A stretch of 64,000 nt of DNA from NCBI GenBank assembly GCA_963691655.1, contig OY829327.1:53518079-53582078 (forward strand), read 5' to 3'. This document shows, piece after piece, positions 13,087 through 25,321 of this stretch. This DNA comes from Toxonevra muliebris. Taxonomy: Eukaryota; Arthropoda; Insecta; Diptera; Pallopteridae. The position numbers and the translations under genes are program-made. The notes beneath the pieces are model-generated. The model was not told where the DNA came from, did not search any database, and saw only the letters and a list, made by a program, of their open reading frames with translations. Within the stretch, counting starts at the first letter, position 1. Every line of letters starts with the position of its first letter.

Positions 13087-15490
13087 TATTTGTAATTTTA
13101 TTATGAGGATATTTTATATTTTTTAGTATGCCAAAGCAGTTTTTTATTATTTCTTGAAAAATTTTTAATTTTGAGTTGTGCCACTATTGTATTTAGGGTG
13201 CGATATATGCATATGTTATACATATTACAAGGCGAACAGAGCTGGATATACAAGTATCGAGTAAAAAAGTATCGGGTATCGGGGTAAAAGTATCGAATAC
13301 TCACAGTATCGAGTACCAATGCCATTTCCCTATTCACAAGTACTTGAAGTTGAAGATGCGTTAAGTATTTTAAATAAAAATCGTAGTTGAAAGTGCTGTA
13401 TAAGTATGCTGAAAATGCTTTGCGCTACAGAAGACCTATTAAAGAAGAGTCTTATAAATAATTCAAATAAGTTAAAAAAAAAAATATCTAATAATAAAAA
13501 AAAGGAAATGTTAATCAAGTAGACGGCTTTAGCCAAATCAATAGACTTAAGGTATTAATAAATATTTTTATAAAATAAATTTGTATTAACTCATTACCTC
13601 CCTTCCTTTTGGGTATTTTATACCCTTTTCAAGAATTCAAGACATTAATTGATGTCGCCTTTTTATCTTATTACGAGGGTCCACAGAGATTTAATATGTA
13701 GTTTACTGTAGTATGTTTGATGCTACTAACTTAAAACTTAAGATTAAAGAATATTTCATTTTGAGAAAAAGGGATAAAAAATAACATTTGCACAGACGTA
13801 TTTGTGCCGACAATTCTGATAACATTAAAATTAGGCATCAAATCGAGTTAAACATGAAGATAAAATCAATTCTAATTTCTATTATTCATGTACGACAGAG
13901 AGCACGTCAATTAACATTGCACTGGGACTTATTCGGCAGGGCAGATTGGTCGCTTTTCTCCGCTTTTGCGAATACAATTTGAACCGGAGCTGAAAGTCAG
14001 GATAGTAAATAACAAACTAAGCGATTTTCGAAAATTCAATACGGGACTTGTGCCTGGTTTTCATTATGTCAAATTCGATCAAATTTGCTAGCATGTAGAC
14101 AAATTTCATATAGGAAATTCTCTCTATCTCTCTCTTTGACATGGAATATGACATAGTGAAAAAAAAGAATTATATTGGAAGATCTCCACACAACATTCAT
14201 CAGTAGACGTTTGTTTGGCATTCTACTCACAGAACTTTTATTCAGTTTTATCGAGCGCCAATAGAAATATGATGCGAATGTAAAACAAAAGTCGTTGTTG
14301 TTTTTAGATGGAGGCGTTAAATGTAAATATTACGGCATTTTTCTTGTCGAAAAAAGGACAAAAAAAAAAGAAAAGAACAGGATTCTAAAATTCTGGTAAC
14401 ATTAAGTATATGTATCACTAAACATTAGAAAAGTGTAAACTTTATTTGAGATTTACCGCGAGTAAAAAATAAATACTTAAAATCGATTTTTTACCTATAA
14501 CGGAATCTGATGTTTGTCCTATTATAAAATTGTTATTTCGCAAAAACTTAATGCCAAGTGTTTTTGCTTTCTGCGCCAGCTCATTGCAAGAAGTGACAAA
14601 GGCGCATAATTTAAAAAAATGCAAAAAAATTTGCTTTGGCTATGTAGAACATACATAAAGGACAAAGTGACAAAGTCGGACGTAAGTTTTCGCTGTCAAG
14701 GGCATTTTGCGTTTTATATTTTAATTTGTTTTTATTTTTATTTGTTTTTTTTAATTGATTTCATATATTGTGCATTTCTGTCTTTTCATTTTTCATTTCC
14801 AAGATAAGATCTCTCAAGGGGTTTTTGAAAGTACTACTATATAATCATCAACACTCATTCACAACACAGTGCTTGTGCTACAAAAAATATATCATCATCA
14901 TTAATTGATGTCGTCTGTTTTTGCTTTTTCTTATGACGAGCGACGATGATGCTCGCTCTTAGTTTTGCTGCTGCTCTTTGGCAAAAGCTTATCGCCCTTC
15001 GCAAGATTCTAAAAAATATGAATGCATAACAACAAGCAACCTTTTGCTTCCGCTATACTTGTAGTATGAGACTTTAAGATTTAGGTCCTTCTACTCTTTT
15101 TAGGGTTCTCTTATCTGTGTCACAATTACTTCATAATTATATAAACAGCAATGTTTGGACGTGTGTAGGGTATTTCATATACTGGGATAAATAGGCTAAC
15201 GATCTCCCATGTCACAATCGCGTACTGAGTAGATTTTCTCATTTAATTGTAGCGCTCTTTATATTTCTTCTTATCTCCTTTAATTTTTCAAAAGAACAAC
15301 AAAAAAATATTATATAGATTTGTGAATTTCAACACAATTTCTCGTGACGCTCCTGAGACGAAATTTTTTGTTGAAGTTTTTGTTTTTGTAAATGTATTTT
15401 GTTGTTGGTGTGTTCAATCCATTCGCCATCAACACTAGAAACAGCCATGAGATGCTCTTAAGTATTTTACTTTCACAGCAGTCGTATTCG
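13087..15490. other. Gene-free AT-rich region
   Basis: No coding sequence is supported. It contains a cluster of GTATCGA-type repeats at 13238-13325 that resembles the end of a hAT-like element, low-complexity runs, and a GAT/GAC-rich stretch near 14940. The right end leads into a possible promoter at 15497. Confidence 0.55.
13238..13325. repeat. GTATCGA-repeat block, possible transposon end
   Basis: Starts with CAGAGCTGGATATACAAG and continues with repeated AGTATCGA/GGTATCGGGTA units. A related block begins, in reverse, with CAGAGCTTGAGTAATTTC at about 36572, and a shorter one lies near 55530. A shared CAGAGCT start would fit hAT-type terminal repeats, but no second end or target duplication was found here. 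Confidence 0.4.
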
Positions 15491-15496
15491 AATTAT

Positions 15497-15502
15497 TCAG
15501 TG
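15497..15502 (+). promoter_or_regulatory. Candidate initiator (Inr) of a plus-strand transcript
   Basis: TCAGTG matches the insect initiator, with the A at 15499 as possible +1. At +28 to +32 the bases TGTCG match four of five positions of the downstream promoter element. It precedes a region that is less AT-rich than its surroundings and a good 5' splice site at 15781. No TATA box is seen. This is inference from motif spacing only. Confidence 0.35.
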
Positions 15503-15871
15503 TGATTGTTGCAGATTCTTTTACGTGTCGTCGTCGTTGAGTATTTCGCGAATACGCGGGCGGGCATTTCGCAACAAGTTATTTTGTGTTTCGGTGATAA
15601 ATTTAAACATTTCCTTTTCCAATTTAAAAGTACAATTTACATACATACATTCACCACGTAATATTTACCTGCTATAAAAATAATCAACACTTGACGGCGC
15701 CATTAGTTTCATCCCAATTCAGCAGCGTCGACCGCCACCCATAGCCGCCCACCTTTGCAATTTTCAATTTATTGAATTATGTAGGTATTTAAATTTAAAT
15801 TGTCAAACTTTTTTCTTGCGATTTCTTTCATTTCGGTCATTGCTCAGGAGTGTCAAAAAGAACAACACACC

Positions 15872-16042
15872 ATGGTGGCGTTGTTGATGGCGTCGGACAT
15901 TCTCTGTGACATCGCCACCGCCATGGCATACGGAAATTTAGAATGCTCACGCGTATCCGAACTGCCCACAAATTTACAGCAGCGCGAGAATTCACGTCAA
16001 AGAAAGTGTTTTTTGTTTTTCTTTTTGCTGTTCTTTAATTGA
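15872..16042 (+). CDS. Possible small protein gene, 56 codons, function unknown
   Basis: An ATG in near-ideal context (CACACCATGG) opens a 56-codon frame beginning MVALLMASDILCDIATAMAY. It lies 24 bases inside a segment preceded by a clean 67-bp intron candidate (donor GTAGGT at 15781, pyrimidine-rich acceptor ending at 15847). An initiator-like TCAGTG lies at 15497. The first two-thirds of the ORF is less AT-rich than its surroundings; the last 13 codons run into poly-T and look non-coding, so the true 3' part may be spliced elsewhere. I recognise no family. It could instead be an upstream ORF in a long leader of the isomerase gene that starts at 16398. Confidence 0.3.
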   Translation: MVALLMASDILCDIATAMAYGNLECSRVSELPTNLQQRENSRQRKCFLFFFLLFFN

Positions 16043-16335
16043 AAGCATTTATTTATTATTTTTTGATTCTTTGTGTTTTTTTTTCTTTTGGCACATTCAC
16101 CAAACGGAAAAGGTGAACAAACAAATTGGCAAATTTGCGCTATCTTACAACTACAATGACTTACGCATTATTCTCTTTTCATTTATATTCATATGTATGG
16201 ACATGCGTGTGTATGCCTGTGTGTTTTTTTGATTTAGTTTTTCAATATTTTTTTAATTTATTGCAATTTTAAATTTACTCTGCATACGAATATATACCAA
16301 AATGTATATAAAATATTTGGCTAATTTTAATCTTT

Positions 16336-16341
16336 TCAGTT
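16336..16341 (+). promoter_or_regulatory. Candidate initiator or splice acceptor before the isomerase start
   Basis: TCAGTT at 16336-16341 is a good Inr 57-62 bases upstream of the isomerase ATG. The same bases form TCTTTTCAG, a plausible 3' splice site that could join the leader exon ending at 15780. Sequence alone does not separate the two readings. Confidence 0.35.
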
Positions 16342-16397
16342 AAATTTGTTGCCGATTTTTGTATACATTTCATTTTAATACACAAATACAAATAAAT

Positions 16398-19300
16398 ATG
16401 AGTTTACAATCGATAAAATACTCAGCGGGCAAATTGGAAATCCTCGATCAGTTATTGCTCCCAGTACAGTCGAAATATTTGAGCGTGAAAGGCGTTGAAG
16501 ATGGTTGGAAGGTTATCAATAAAATGCAGGTGAGTGTCTTATTATAGTCTCAAAGCATAGAACATTTCACTTGACATCGGTACTGCATATTCAGTTTCTT
16601 ATTAAAAATGTTTTCAGAGCTCCCGAAAGTTCTGAGCAGCAGTTTAAACTTATATTTTAAATTAAGCTCCGTTTTATACCAAACTAAGTTTTTGTCACGA
16701 TACCTGCCATGGCAATCAGTCTTTATTAAAATTATATCGATAATAAATAAATAAATATTTTTGAGAGATTGCATTCGCCTGCTCGTCCATCAACTCATGT
16801 CTAATTATTTTTACGTATATTTCGACTTTATAATTAGACTTTCCAGGACCTTTAAAGTAGCTTGAGTCTGAATAAATATTTTTATTCACATATATGTAGA
16901 TTGTGCTGCCCATAAGACTTTCAGAAGAAATGTGTATTGCCTCTATTTCAGATTAAAAACACTACAAGTGCTTAGGGAAGTTTAAACAATTTTTTTTAAA
17001 ATTAGTGCTGAATACTGCTTAAGATTTATCAGTATAGGCGTTGGTAATGTATTCAGAGTCACCAGTTTTATAACACCAGAAGTCTCTTGACGGAAATTTA
17101 TTCAAAATCTTCAGTCAAGACATAGCAATATACTCGATCAAAAGTGGATTTCAGAGCACATCTCATATATGTTTGTTTGTTTCTTTTTGGAAATATGATA
17201 AAAAGCAAGATCACTAGAAAGCAATGCAATTGCAAAAGCTTTGAGTTTCATTTCCTTCTAAATTGTTGAGAAATAAATACTTGTACTACATATCTCGAGC
17301 ACTATTTTACACTATTAATCGTCATCATATAGCAGTCGATACATATAAAAATATTTATAAAGTGGTTCTTGAAAACCTTTCGCGAAGAAAAACAATGAAA
17401 AGCTAAGCTAAATTTAAAGTAAACTAATTTTTATTCTGAACCTAGGCAACCTTGATATAATTAAATAAAAAGATTCTGGACTTAATTGAAAACTGTCAAG
17501 CCTAAGTAGAAATATCAGCCAAATAATGTAGTTCGATTGGCTTAGAAGAAACTTAGGCATATTTAATTTGCGCTCATATGATAACTTAAGCATACTTTAT
17601 CCAGTATACGTATATTGGCTTAGATTTTTTTAAAGTATTTGGATGTTGAAGAAATGTTTGCTAAGTTAAAAGTCTAAAAATTTTTGAGAAATGGACTAAG
17701 GCGCTTTTGATATGGATCTACTCAAACAACATGAATGAGGTGATTTTTGTTCCCTTCTCATTATATAGAAGATATCAAACGATTTAAATATTTTAGAAGT
17801 AAATATGAAAAATGAATTAAGAACTCTGAATCTAATTCTATCTAACCTGTAATTGTCTGTTCTCTATTACGTCTATAAATAATAATCCAATTAAAATGAT
17901 GTCTAAAAATAAAAACATTCATCAATTCTTAAATTATTTCTTGTTATATTTAAAGCGAAAACATATTTGAGATTCTTCTTACACCAAACCCCCCAACCGA
18001 TAATCATCACTATTCTGTTGGCACCTCAGAGTGCGAACATGAGCAACAATATTAACGTAAAATAACGACAATAATAACAAATATAAAAGTACCTACTAAT
18101 AAAAAATACTCAGACAGTTTCTAAATTATCATTTCATATACATTTATTACACATTAGACGTAAAAATAAACAAAACAAAATTTAACTTTTAATTCTCTTT
18201 ATTCCACATTTGGCACCAAGTTTATCCACATAAATTACGTGTGTAGAAAGCACATAAAAATCTGTCCATCATTTGTCTAAAAATTTAGTTCAAATACATC
18301 ATAATCAAACACTCAGCCAACAACCGACTGATGAGATAGAAAGTTCTTTGTTGCTGCCATTAGAGGGTACGGGTGAATACATCAGAACGGATATTTTACA
18401 TCAGAAAGTGTGAATTGTATTGAATTTCATTAATGGTAACACCCCTGAAAGAATTGTATTTCAAATAATACAACTTAACCCACCAGATTATGGCAGTCAT
18501 GAAGAGGTTCATAGCTCGTATGATATTAATATCAGTGAAGAACTGCTCTTTCTCTTCAATTCTTTAACTCTGTTGATTTTCAATAACTCTTCCCTAAGAT
18601 TTCCCCAAAGTTTTCATTAAGTTTCTAATTGATTCTATTGAAATTCATAGATTCCACATTTATGACTAAAATTATAAAAATACTGCAGTAATCTGTCTTT
18701 TCATAACACTCCTTTCATATGTCCCGTGCATCTGGTTCCAAATACAAATTCATATAATTTTCAATCAACTGTAGCGTGTAGCATTTTCGACCAGAGAGTC
18801 ACAAAGATAATGAATGATTCTATTTGTTTGCAATTTAAGTGATTATTAGTAAAAGCATTCATAATTATCTCGGTATCACGTGAAGTGTGCAAATATTTTA
18901 TAATCTTAAACAAAAACTGTCGTGCCTACATATTTAGCCTGGGGTTGTTGTTTTATAATTTTTACATGTGTTTGTTTTTTTTTTAATGGAACTTTAGCTT
19001 TATCAGAAAATACATAAGTATTTCGCTTATCATCATGCACAGCTCAGAGCCAATATTTTAATAGTGTCTCTAAATTTAGCATCTTTTGTTTGTTTTTAAT
19101 TGAAATATTTGTGTGTGTGTGTATGTGTGTTCGTATGTATTCCTTCAGGTTCGTGGTGCTCCAGCAATTGCAATAGTTGGCTGCCTTTCTCTGGCAGTTG
19201 AAATATTTCCAGAACAATTTGATTCCAAAAAATCATTACGTCAGGAAATTGAAGGCAAACTAAACTATTTAGTTTCAGCGCGGCCCACTGCAGTGAACAT

Positions 19301-21927
19301 GAAAATTGCCGCCGATGAACTGATTACGCTGGCCAATGAATTGTCCAAAGATGAAACGATTACGGTAGAAGATATGAAGAAGCGGTAAGACGCAAATTGA
19401 AAATATAAATTTATAGATTTTCTTCAACAAATTATGTTGATGTATGTACATTAGGGGCCGTTCATATATTACGTAACGCGCTAGTGGGGAGAGGGGGTTG
19501 GACGATTTGTTACGAAGTATTATGTGGGGGAGAGAGGGGTTATCAACTGCGTTACGCAACGTCGATTTATGCGATAAAATGCAGATGAGTTCAAAATTAC
19601 ACTAGTTTATAAAACGAAATTTTTTCATTTTAAAATCAAGGCAAAATTTTTTTATGGATCAGCATTTTTGTGACTTACACTTCTTGATGAAACTGAGGTA
19701 ATAAAGAAACATATCTAATCGGATCTTTAATTGGTTAACCGATTCAAAAGGTATCGATGAAATCAAATTTCATTTACGGCTGATTCTGTGGTCACGGAAA
19801 ACTAATTTAAAACGTCTGCTTTCTCTTTATTTACGTACACCTGAAACTTTGTTATTTTTCGGTCGATTTTCTTCTGGTTGGTCTTATTTTTTGCGAAAAA
19901 AGTTTCTGCTTTACATACATCAAAAGAAATCAGACGTTCCTTATCGATTTGGTCAAAAATCCCGCTACGTAATATGTGAACGGTGTGAAGGGTGGCTCCT
20001 TAACGTCACTTTTTTAAATTTTTTGATAATTTTTATTGGGCTTCCCCTCAGTTTAGTTCCATTCCATGAAAAATATGATTAGGGAAAGCGTTGCCCCTAG
20101 AACTTCAAAATCAAAAAATTTGGAAAAAAAAAATTTAATCTACTTTTTTTTTCAATTCTACAAAATATTACTTCTATATAAGGCTAGATTTACATACACT
20201 CTGCATACGAAATCACATCAAAACTAGTTTGGGACTGCCTACAGCCCCTGAGCAACCTAGCATCTCACAACAGAGTACAACTCATTTGAATGCCAGAGCA
20301 TAAGGGGTATGGTGGTAACGAAATGGCAGATGAACTTGCTAGAAAAAGCTCATCCACTGAATTCATTAGACCACAACCATTCTGAGGCACACCATGTAGT
20401 TCAGTTAAACTCAGTTTAAGAAATTGGCTGGATTATAATTCGCTACAATACTGGAGGGAAACCCCCGGTCAACAAACACTTATCGCCCTTGGGTCTAGCA
20501 TAAGACGATAAGTGCCGACTATGTAACGAGGAGGAAAAAATAGCAGAACATATTCTATGCTACTGAGAAGGTCTAATGAGGGCCCGACTTCGTTTCTTAG
20601 GAAATTCTATCCTACAACCGCAAGACATAGCGGATAGTTCTCCTAAAGAGATATTATATTTCCTCAAAGGAAATAAACTCATAAGAGAACTATAAAATAC
20701 ATTAATTCCTCGGGCGGATATCACAATAGGTCCAAGTTGGCCATAGTGATCTGGGATCGTCATGCCCACCTCCTAAACAATCCAAGGCTAGATTTGCATA
20801 CATGGGGCTTGTGAATATTAACCTTTATTCTGTTTTTTTTTCAAATATAGGGGGGAGGGGCAACTCTTCCCCTTCTCCAATTGAGCTTAAATTTCGCAAA
20901 GCTAATTTTTTCATGGAGTAAAACTAAACTGAGGAGGTAGCACAAAAACAAACTTGAACATTGTACATTACCTACATCAAATTTATATAATCTTACAGAT
21001 TTCTTAATGCCACTGAAGCTATGCTGCAAAAAGACATTGCCGACAATAAAGCCATAGGTTCCAATGGCGCTGCAGCCATTCTGTCTAACAAAGAGGGCTC
21101 GGTGCGAGTGCTGACGCACTGCAATACTGGATCGCTGGCCACAGCTGGCTATGGCACTGCATTGGGTGTAGTGCGGAAATTGCATGAATTGAAAAAGTTG
21201 GGTACGCGTTAAAATTTTATAAATGTTCACTCTGAAGTAATACAATTTTCAACTTTCCTCAATTTATCTTTATATAGAGCATATTTACTGCACTGAAACA
21301 CGTCCATATAATCAGGGTGCCCGTTTGACTGCATACGAATTGGTGCACGACAAACTTCCGGCCACTTTGGTATTGGATAGCATGGTGGCGGCGCTGCTGC
21401 GTGCTAAAAATATAGCAGCGGTTGTTGTTGGTGCAGATCGAGTGAGTGCCGCCCTTTCGTATACTTGTGTTTAATGATTTATGTATGTAGCAAATGCACT
21501 AATCTCTTGTTTATTGATTGCCGATATTGCAGGTTGCGGCCAACGGTGATACCGCCAACAAAATCGGCACCTATCAGATAGCGGTTGTTGCCAAGCATCA
21601 CGATGTGCCTTTCTATGTGGCCGCACCATTAACGTCTATTGACTTGCAAATTCCAAGCGGTGATCACATCATCATTGAAGAGCGTCCAGATCGCGAGATG
21701 ACACATGTAGGAGAGCATAGAATAGCAGCACCAGGTTTGCAGCAATAACAGTATCATTCATAATCACTCATTTGTAATATTCTATATCCATTTTCGCAGG
21801 CATAAACTGCTGGAATCCTGCTTTTGACGTAACGCCTGCTTCGCTTATTACTGGCATCATTACGGAGAAGGGCGTATTCAGTCCACACAAATTAAAAGAA
21901 GAAATAACCCAATTACTGGAATTATAA
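16398..21927 (+). CDS. MRI1: Methylthioribose-1-phosphate isomerase (methionine salvage), six exons
   Basis: Exons: 16398-16529, 19149-19384, 20999-21201, 21278-21441, 21533-21734 and 21800-21927. All are GT-AG with consistent phases, giving 354 residues, close to the 360-370 usual for the family. The enzyme converts 5-methylthioribose-1-phosphate to methylthioribulose-1-phosphate in the cytosol. It belongs to the eIF2B-alpha-like fold. Visible family marks are [11 protein letters not shown] at the start of exon 2, [10 protein letters not shown] (catalytic Cys at about residue 162), [13 protein letters not shown], and [18 protein letters not shown] (catalytic Asp at about 243) spanning the exon 4/5 junction. 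It matches Drosophila CG11334 from memory. Its neighbour downstream is a lysyl oxidase gene. Introns 1 and 2 are long (2.6 and 1.6 kb); intron 2 carries several repeats. AATAAA at 22262-22267 is a possible polyadenylation signal. Confidence 0.95.
16530..19148 (+). other. Intron 1 of the isomerase gene
   Basis: A 2.6-kb AT-rich intron with no coding sequence I can support. It contains a (GT)n run just before the acceptor (about 19111-19135) and no recognisable transposon. Confidence 0.7.
19452..19990. repeat. MITE-like element with about 21-bp terminal inverted repeats
   Basis: CCGTTCATATATTACGTAAC at 19458 is matched in inverse by 19963-19983 (reverse complement CCGTTCACATATTACGTAGC). The element of about 0.53 kb lies wholly in intron 2 of the isomerase gene and has no coding capacity I can see. 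The superfamily is not assigned. Confidence 0.6.
20030..20950. repeat. Inverted-repeat (foldback) element split by a LINE insertion
   Basis: The arm at about 20040-20100 (CCTCAGTTTAGTTCCATTCC, then TGCCCCT) is matched in inverse by about 20865-20940. Removing the LINE fragment 20199-20783 would bring the arms to within about 0.2 kb. It lies in intron 2 of the isomerase gene. Confidence 0.55.
20199..20783 (+). mobile_element. 5'-truncated R1-like LINE fragment with 19-bp target duplication
   Basis: Frames contain an RNase H end ([19 protein letters not shown]) and, after frameshifts, a C-terminal Cys/His segment [18 protein letters not shown] followed by RARLRFLG. This is the usual 3' part of ORF2 in R1-group LINEs. 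The direct repeat AAGGCTAGATTTRCATACA at 20180-20198 and 20784-20802 (one mismatch) flanks it and is the likely target-site duplication. The insertion is dead: it is truncated and has stops. Confidence 0.8.
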
Positions 21928-23991
21928 AAGTAATGGAATTTAGTTTTTATTGACTATTAATTAAAATACAAAACCAAAATATATAAAAATATATATATTT
22001 TTATATTTCTTTGCCGAGTAGCAAGCTGAACCAAATTTTCGTTTAGAATTTGTCTCTTTGAATTTATTAATTTGTAATTTGTCTTACTTAAGTTGTGATA
22101 TTGTATCAAATGTGTTTTTGTTATTACAAAAAAATATTTGTTTATTTGCATCAAGTTAACATTTCTGAACTGTATATACTTACCTACATAAATATCCCAA
22201 AAAATATTATTGTCTAGATAAAAACCTACCTATAAAAGTTTTCTAAAAAAAATGATAAGTAAATAAAGTATCTATTAGCTGATTGCTTTACAAACTAATT
22301 TTTCTACTACGGAAAACTAAGGGATAGTGGGAAATTGTACAACGCGCCAATATCTCTCATGTGCCAAAAGCTTTAACAATTTTGACTACTGTTATATTGT
22401 TTTCGAGCTAAAATCTAACGTTTTTACTAGTGTTTGTCGCGCCAACACGCATTCTTAGTGTCTCCAGACTGTGAATGGAATTTTTTTTTTTGCAAAGTTT
22501 TCGGATCATATTTTTGTGACATTTCTACTTATTTTTTAAAACAGATCATAAAGGTGTATCCTTTCTGGCCCATACAGTTGGGTTGGCCATAACATACCAA
22601 ATAATGACTTTCTGCGTTTACCAAATTTTTCCATCACTTCGAATTTTTCTTTAAGCCTATTTGAAGATTTTTCACATTCTTGAATACCGGAGTTAGAGAG
22701 AAAAATAAAACGAAATAAACAACTAAATGTCCTCTTTTGAATGTCATAACAAAATAAAGTTAAGGATAAATTAAAATAAAGTTACGACTAAGTACGTGCT
22801 TTAACCTAACAAAAAATGGATTTTTCGGCCCTAAGTTCAGATTTTGAGGGTCAATTTAAAAGTCTGAGTATGCAGTTTTTTTCTGCTTGACTAGACCTAC
22901 AATTTGAGCTGTGTCTCGAGGAATGTATTTTTTCACTATCACACAGTGCTGTTAATAAAGTTGTTCGACAGCAGCACCTATTGTCAAAATAATGTCTGAA
23001 TGTTATTAACCATATCTCAGTAGTTATTCTCCCAATTTAAGTACAAATTTTGCAGGTAAAATAAAATAAACGTCGGGTAATAGATGAAATAAAAATCTTT
23101 TTATTTCATAAGCACACCATATATAGCTCTTAAAATATTGTATGAGAGGAAGGATTGGTAGCTGATAGATTTCGCCTATTTCTTAATACATGTTTTTAGA
23201 TTGCATCAGAAGCACATGTATAAAGTTTTAGCGCTCTATCCTCATTATTCAATTTTATGTCGCCAAATCGGGTTTCTGGACCATAGTGAAGCTATCCAAT
23301 TCAAAACATCATATTTTTTAACACTAGTTTAAAAATTGGCCAAAAATTTCATGCTTTTGAGATGTATTTTGTTTTCATTATTCTTACAAAAGGATTGTGG
23401 CTTTTCTGTGTTGGTGAAAATTCTAATGATTTCGAATTTTCAAAGTGAGAACTGCTGACGCACAATACTGCGACTGTGGAGACGGAATACCAACTATCAA
23501 TCATATTGTCACTGTATGAGCAATCACGAAGTATCCTGACGACCTACTGCGATGTAATGGCTACAAAATCTTGACGCTTCAATTAAAGCTAGAGGTTTCC
23601 TTCATTATTGCTGTTAATGATTGGTAATGAATAAAACAGCGGAGAATTTAAGTATGGTAGAATCATGTTTTTGCTAAACCGGTTATTCCTATTACGATAC
23701 TGTGATTCCCGAATGAAAATCAAGTAATAATAATAATAGTGCGTCTGCTTATTGTATTTATGCACACACGAGGAAATGTGCTCTACATATAAACTGGGTG
23801 GGTTTGATAATTGTGTTGACCTGCATTTACAACAATATAACTGCTGCTTCCACAACGAAAACTGATCTTTTGATGCCAACAACAAATAAACGAAATGGCT
23901 ATTGTTTGCTTTATGGAAAAAGTGTTTTTAAGCACTCGAAAACTTTCATAAAAAACATTATTTTTTCGGCAGCACTCGCATTTAGTCAAAA
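21928..23991. other. Intergenic region between isomerase and lysyl oxidase
   Basis: AT-rich, with no gene. It holds the isomerase 3' flank, a short repeat at about 23058-23082 shared with 4933, and a LINE C-terminal relic at 23445-23560. Confidence 0.6.
23445..23560 (+). mobile_element. LINE ORF2 C-terminal Cys-rich fragment
   Basis: One frame reads AQYCDCGDGIPTINHIVT, a stop, then ITKYPDDLL. The C-x-C-G ... H-I spacing is typical of the zinc-finger-like end of LINE ORF2 proteins. It is a short, isolated relic. Confidence 0.45.
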
Positions 23992-25321
23992 ATGAAGCGA
24001 TTAAAAATTCTACAACAATTTACAATATTCTTAGTAATTTTGCAAACAATTCAAGCGCAATGTAAGTAAAACTATCTTCAGTGGCATTTCGCTTACAATT
24101 CTGTTTCTATAATGTTTCAGATAATGTGGATAATAATTATAAAAACATGATGGTGCGTCTGAATAAAGAACCAGACATACAAGTAACTACCACCAAATTT
24201 CGTGAAGGCCGTGTTGAGGTTAGTTTCGATTATGGCAAAACGTGGGGGACCATTTGCAGCACCATGTGGGGCTTACGTGAAGGCAACGTCATTTGCCGTC
24301 AACTTGGCTTAGGCTATGCCACAATGTCAAATCAAACCAGTCAGTTCGGCAATAGCCTTCAGCATCCCTGGGCCGTGGTGGGAACGTTGTGTCGTGGCAT
24401 TGAAAAGAAATTATCCGAATGCTTTCGTGAGCTGAGATATCCCTCTACTTGTGATGTAGAAAATCAAAATGTTGCCGTAGTGCGATGTGTAGCAAATAGC
24501 CCCGATTTGAGTTTAGGTTTGAGAGATATACAAGAGTCGGCATTCTTGGATATCGTCCCTATGTCGCAGCTCACTTGTGCAATGGAGGAGCACTGTGTCT
24601 CACGTGATGCCTATGAAATAAGACGCACACGACCGAATGCTGTACGTCACTTGCTACGTTTCACCACAAAAGCGGAGAATGTCGGCAATGCTGATTTCAG
24701 TCCTTATGCAAATTATCGCGAATGGGAATGGCATCAGTGCCATCAACATTATCACAGCATGAATGTATTTGCCACATTCGATATTTACGACCTCAGGTAT
24801 AAGAAGGTGGCACAGGGCCATAAGGCCTCCTTTTGCTTGATGGATACATCATGTGTGGAGGGTATTACGCCACGTTTCAGTTGTGGCAATGTAACACAAG
24901 GTAAGTGAAGTCTTTATTACAATTAAATGCCATCAAAAGAATTGGTATTTATTCTGTAATTGAGAGCGCACCATGCACCAAGTATTATTGCTCTCAGAAG
25001 ATATTGTAAATATGTATCAACTCTCTTGAGGCATAGTTAAACTTTCTGTGATATTCTTTTGACGTTCTCGCTTTTAAAGGCATTTCAATTGGTTGTGCTG
25101 ATTTATATACCTCCAATCTCGATTGTCAGTGGGTGGATGTCACCAATTTGCCGCTGAATCGAAATTATATACTGCGTGTTGCCATTAATCCGGAATATAA
25201 AATTGGCGAGATATCATTTGAGAATAATGGCGCTGAATGCACATTGCATTATACTGGTGTAAGAGCAACAACAAAAATAACCAAATGCAAACGCGCTCCA
25301 CTTTGGTTTAGATCATCATAG
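23992..25321 (+). CDS. Loxl1: Lysyl oxidase-like protein with one SRCR domain, three exons
   Basis: Exons 23992-24061, 24121-24900 and 25080-25321, GT-AG with matching phases, encode 363 residues. Exon 1 supplies an N-terminal hydrophobic signal peptide ending near QAQ. An SRCR domain follows (about residues 36-140; VEVSFDYGKTWGTIC, NVICRQLGLGYA). The catalytic domain has the copper site WEWHQCHQHYHSM (about 222-234). The lysine of GHKASFCL (about 256) and the tyrosine of ADLYTSNLDCQW (about 290) are in position to form the lysyl-tyrosyl quinone cofactor. The enzyme is secreted and oxidises lysines in matrix proteins. A single SRCR domain fits fly Loxl1 (CG11335) rather than the two-SRCR Loxl2; that naming is from memory. 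It lies about 2 kb downstream of the isomerase gene on the same strand. Possible AATAAA at 25957-25962. Confidence 0.95.
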
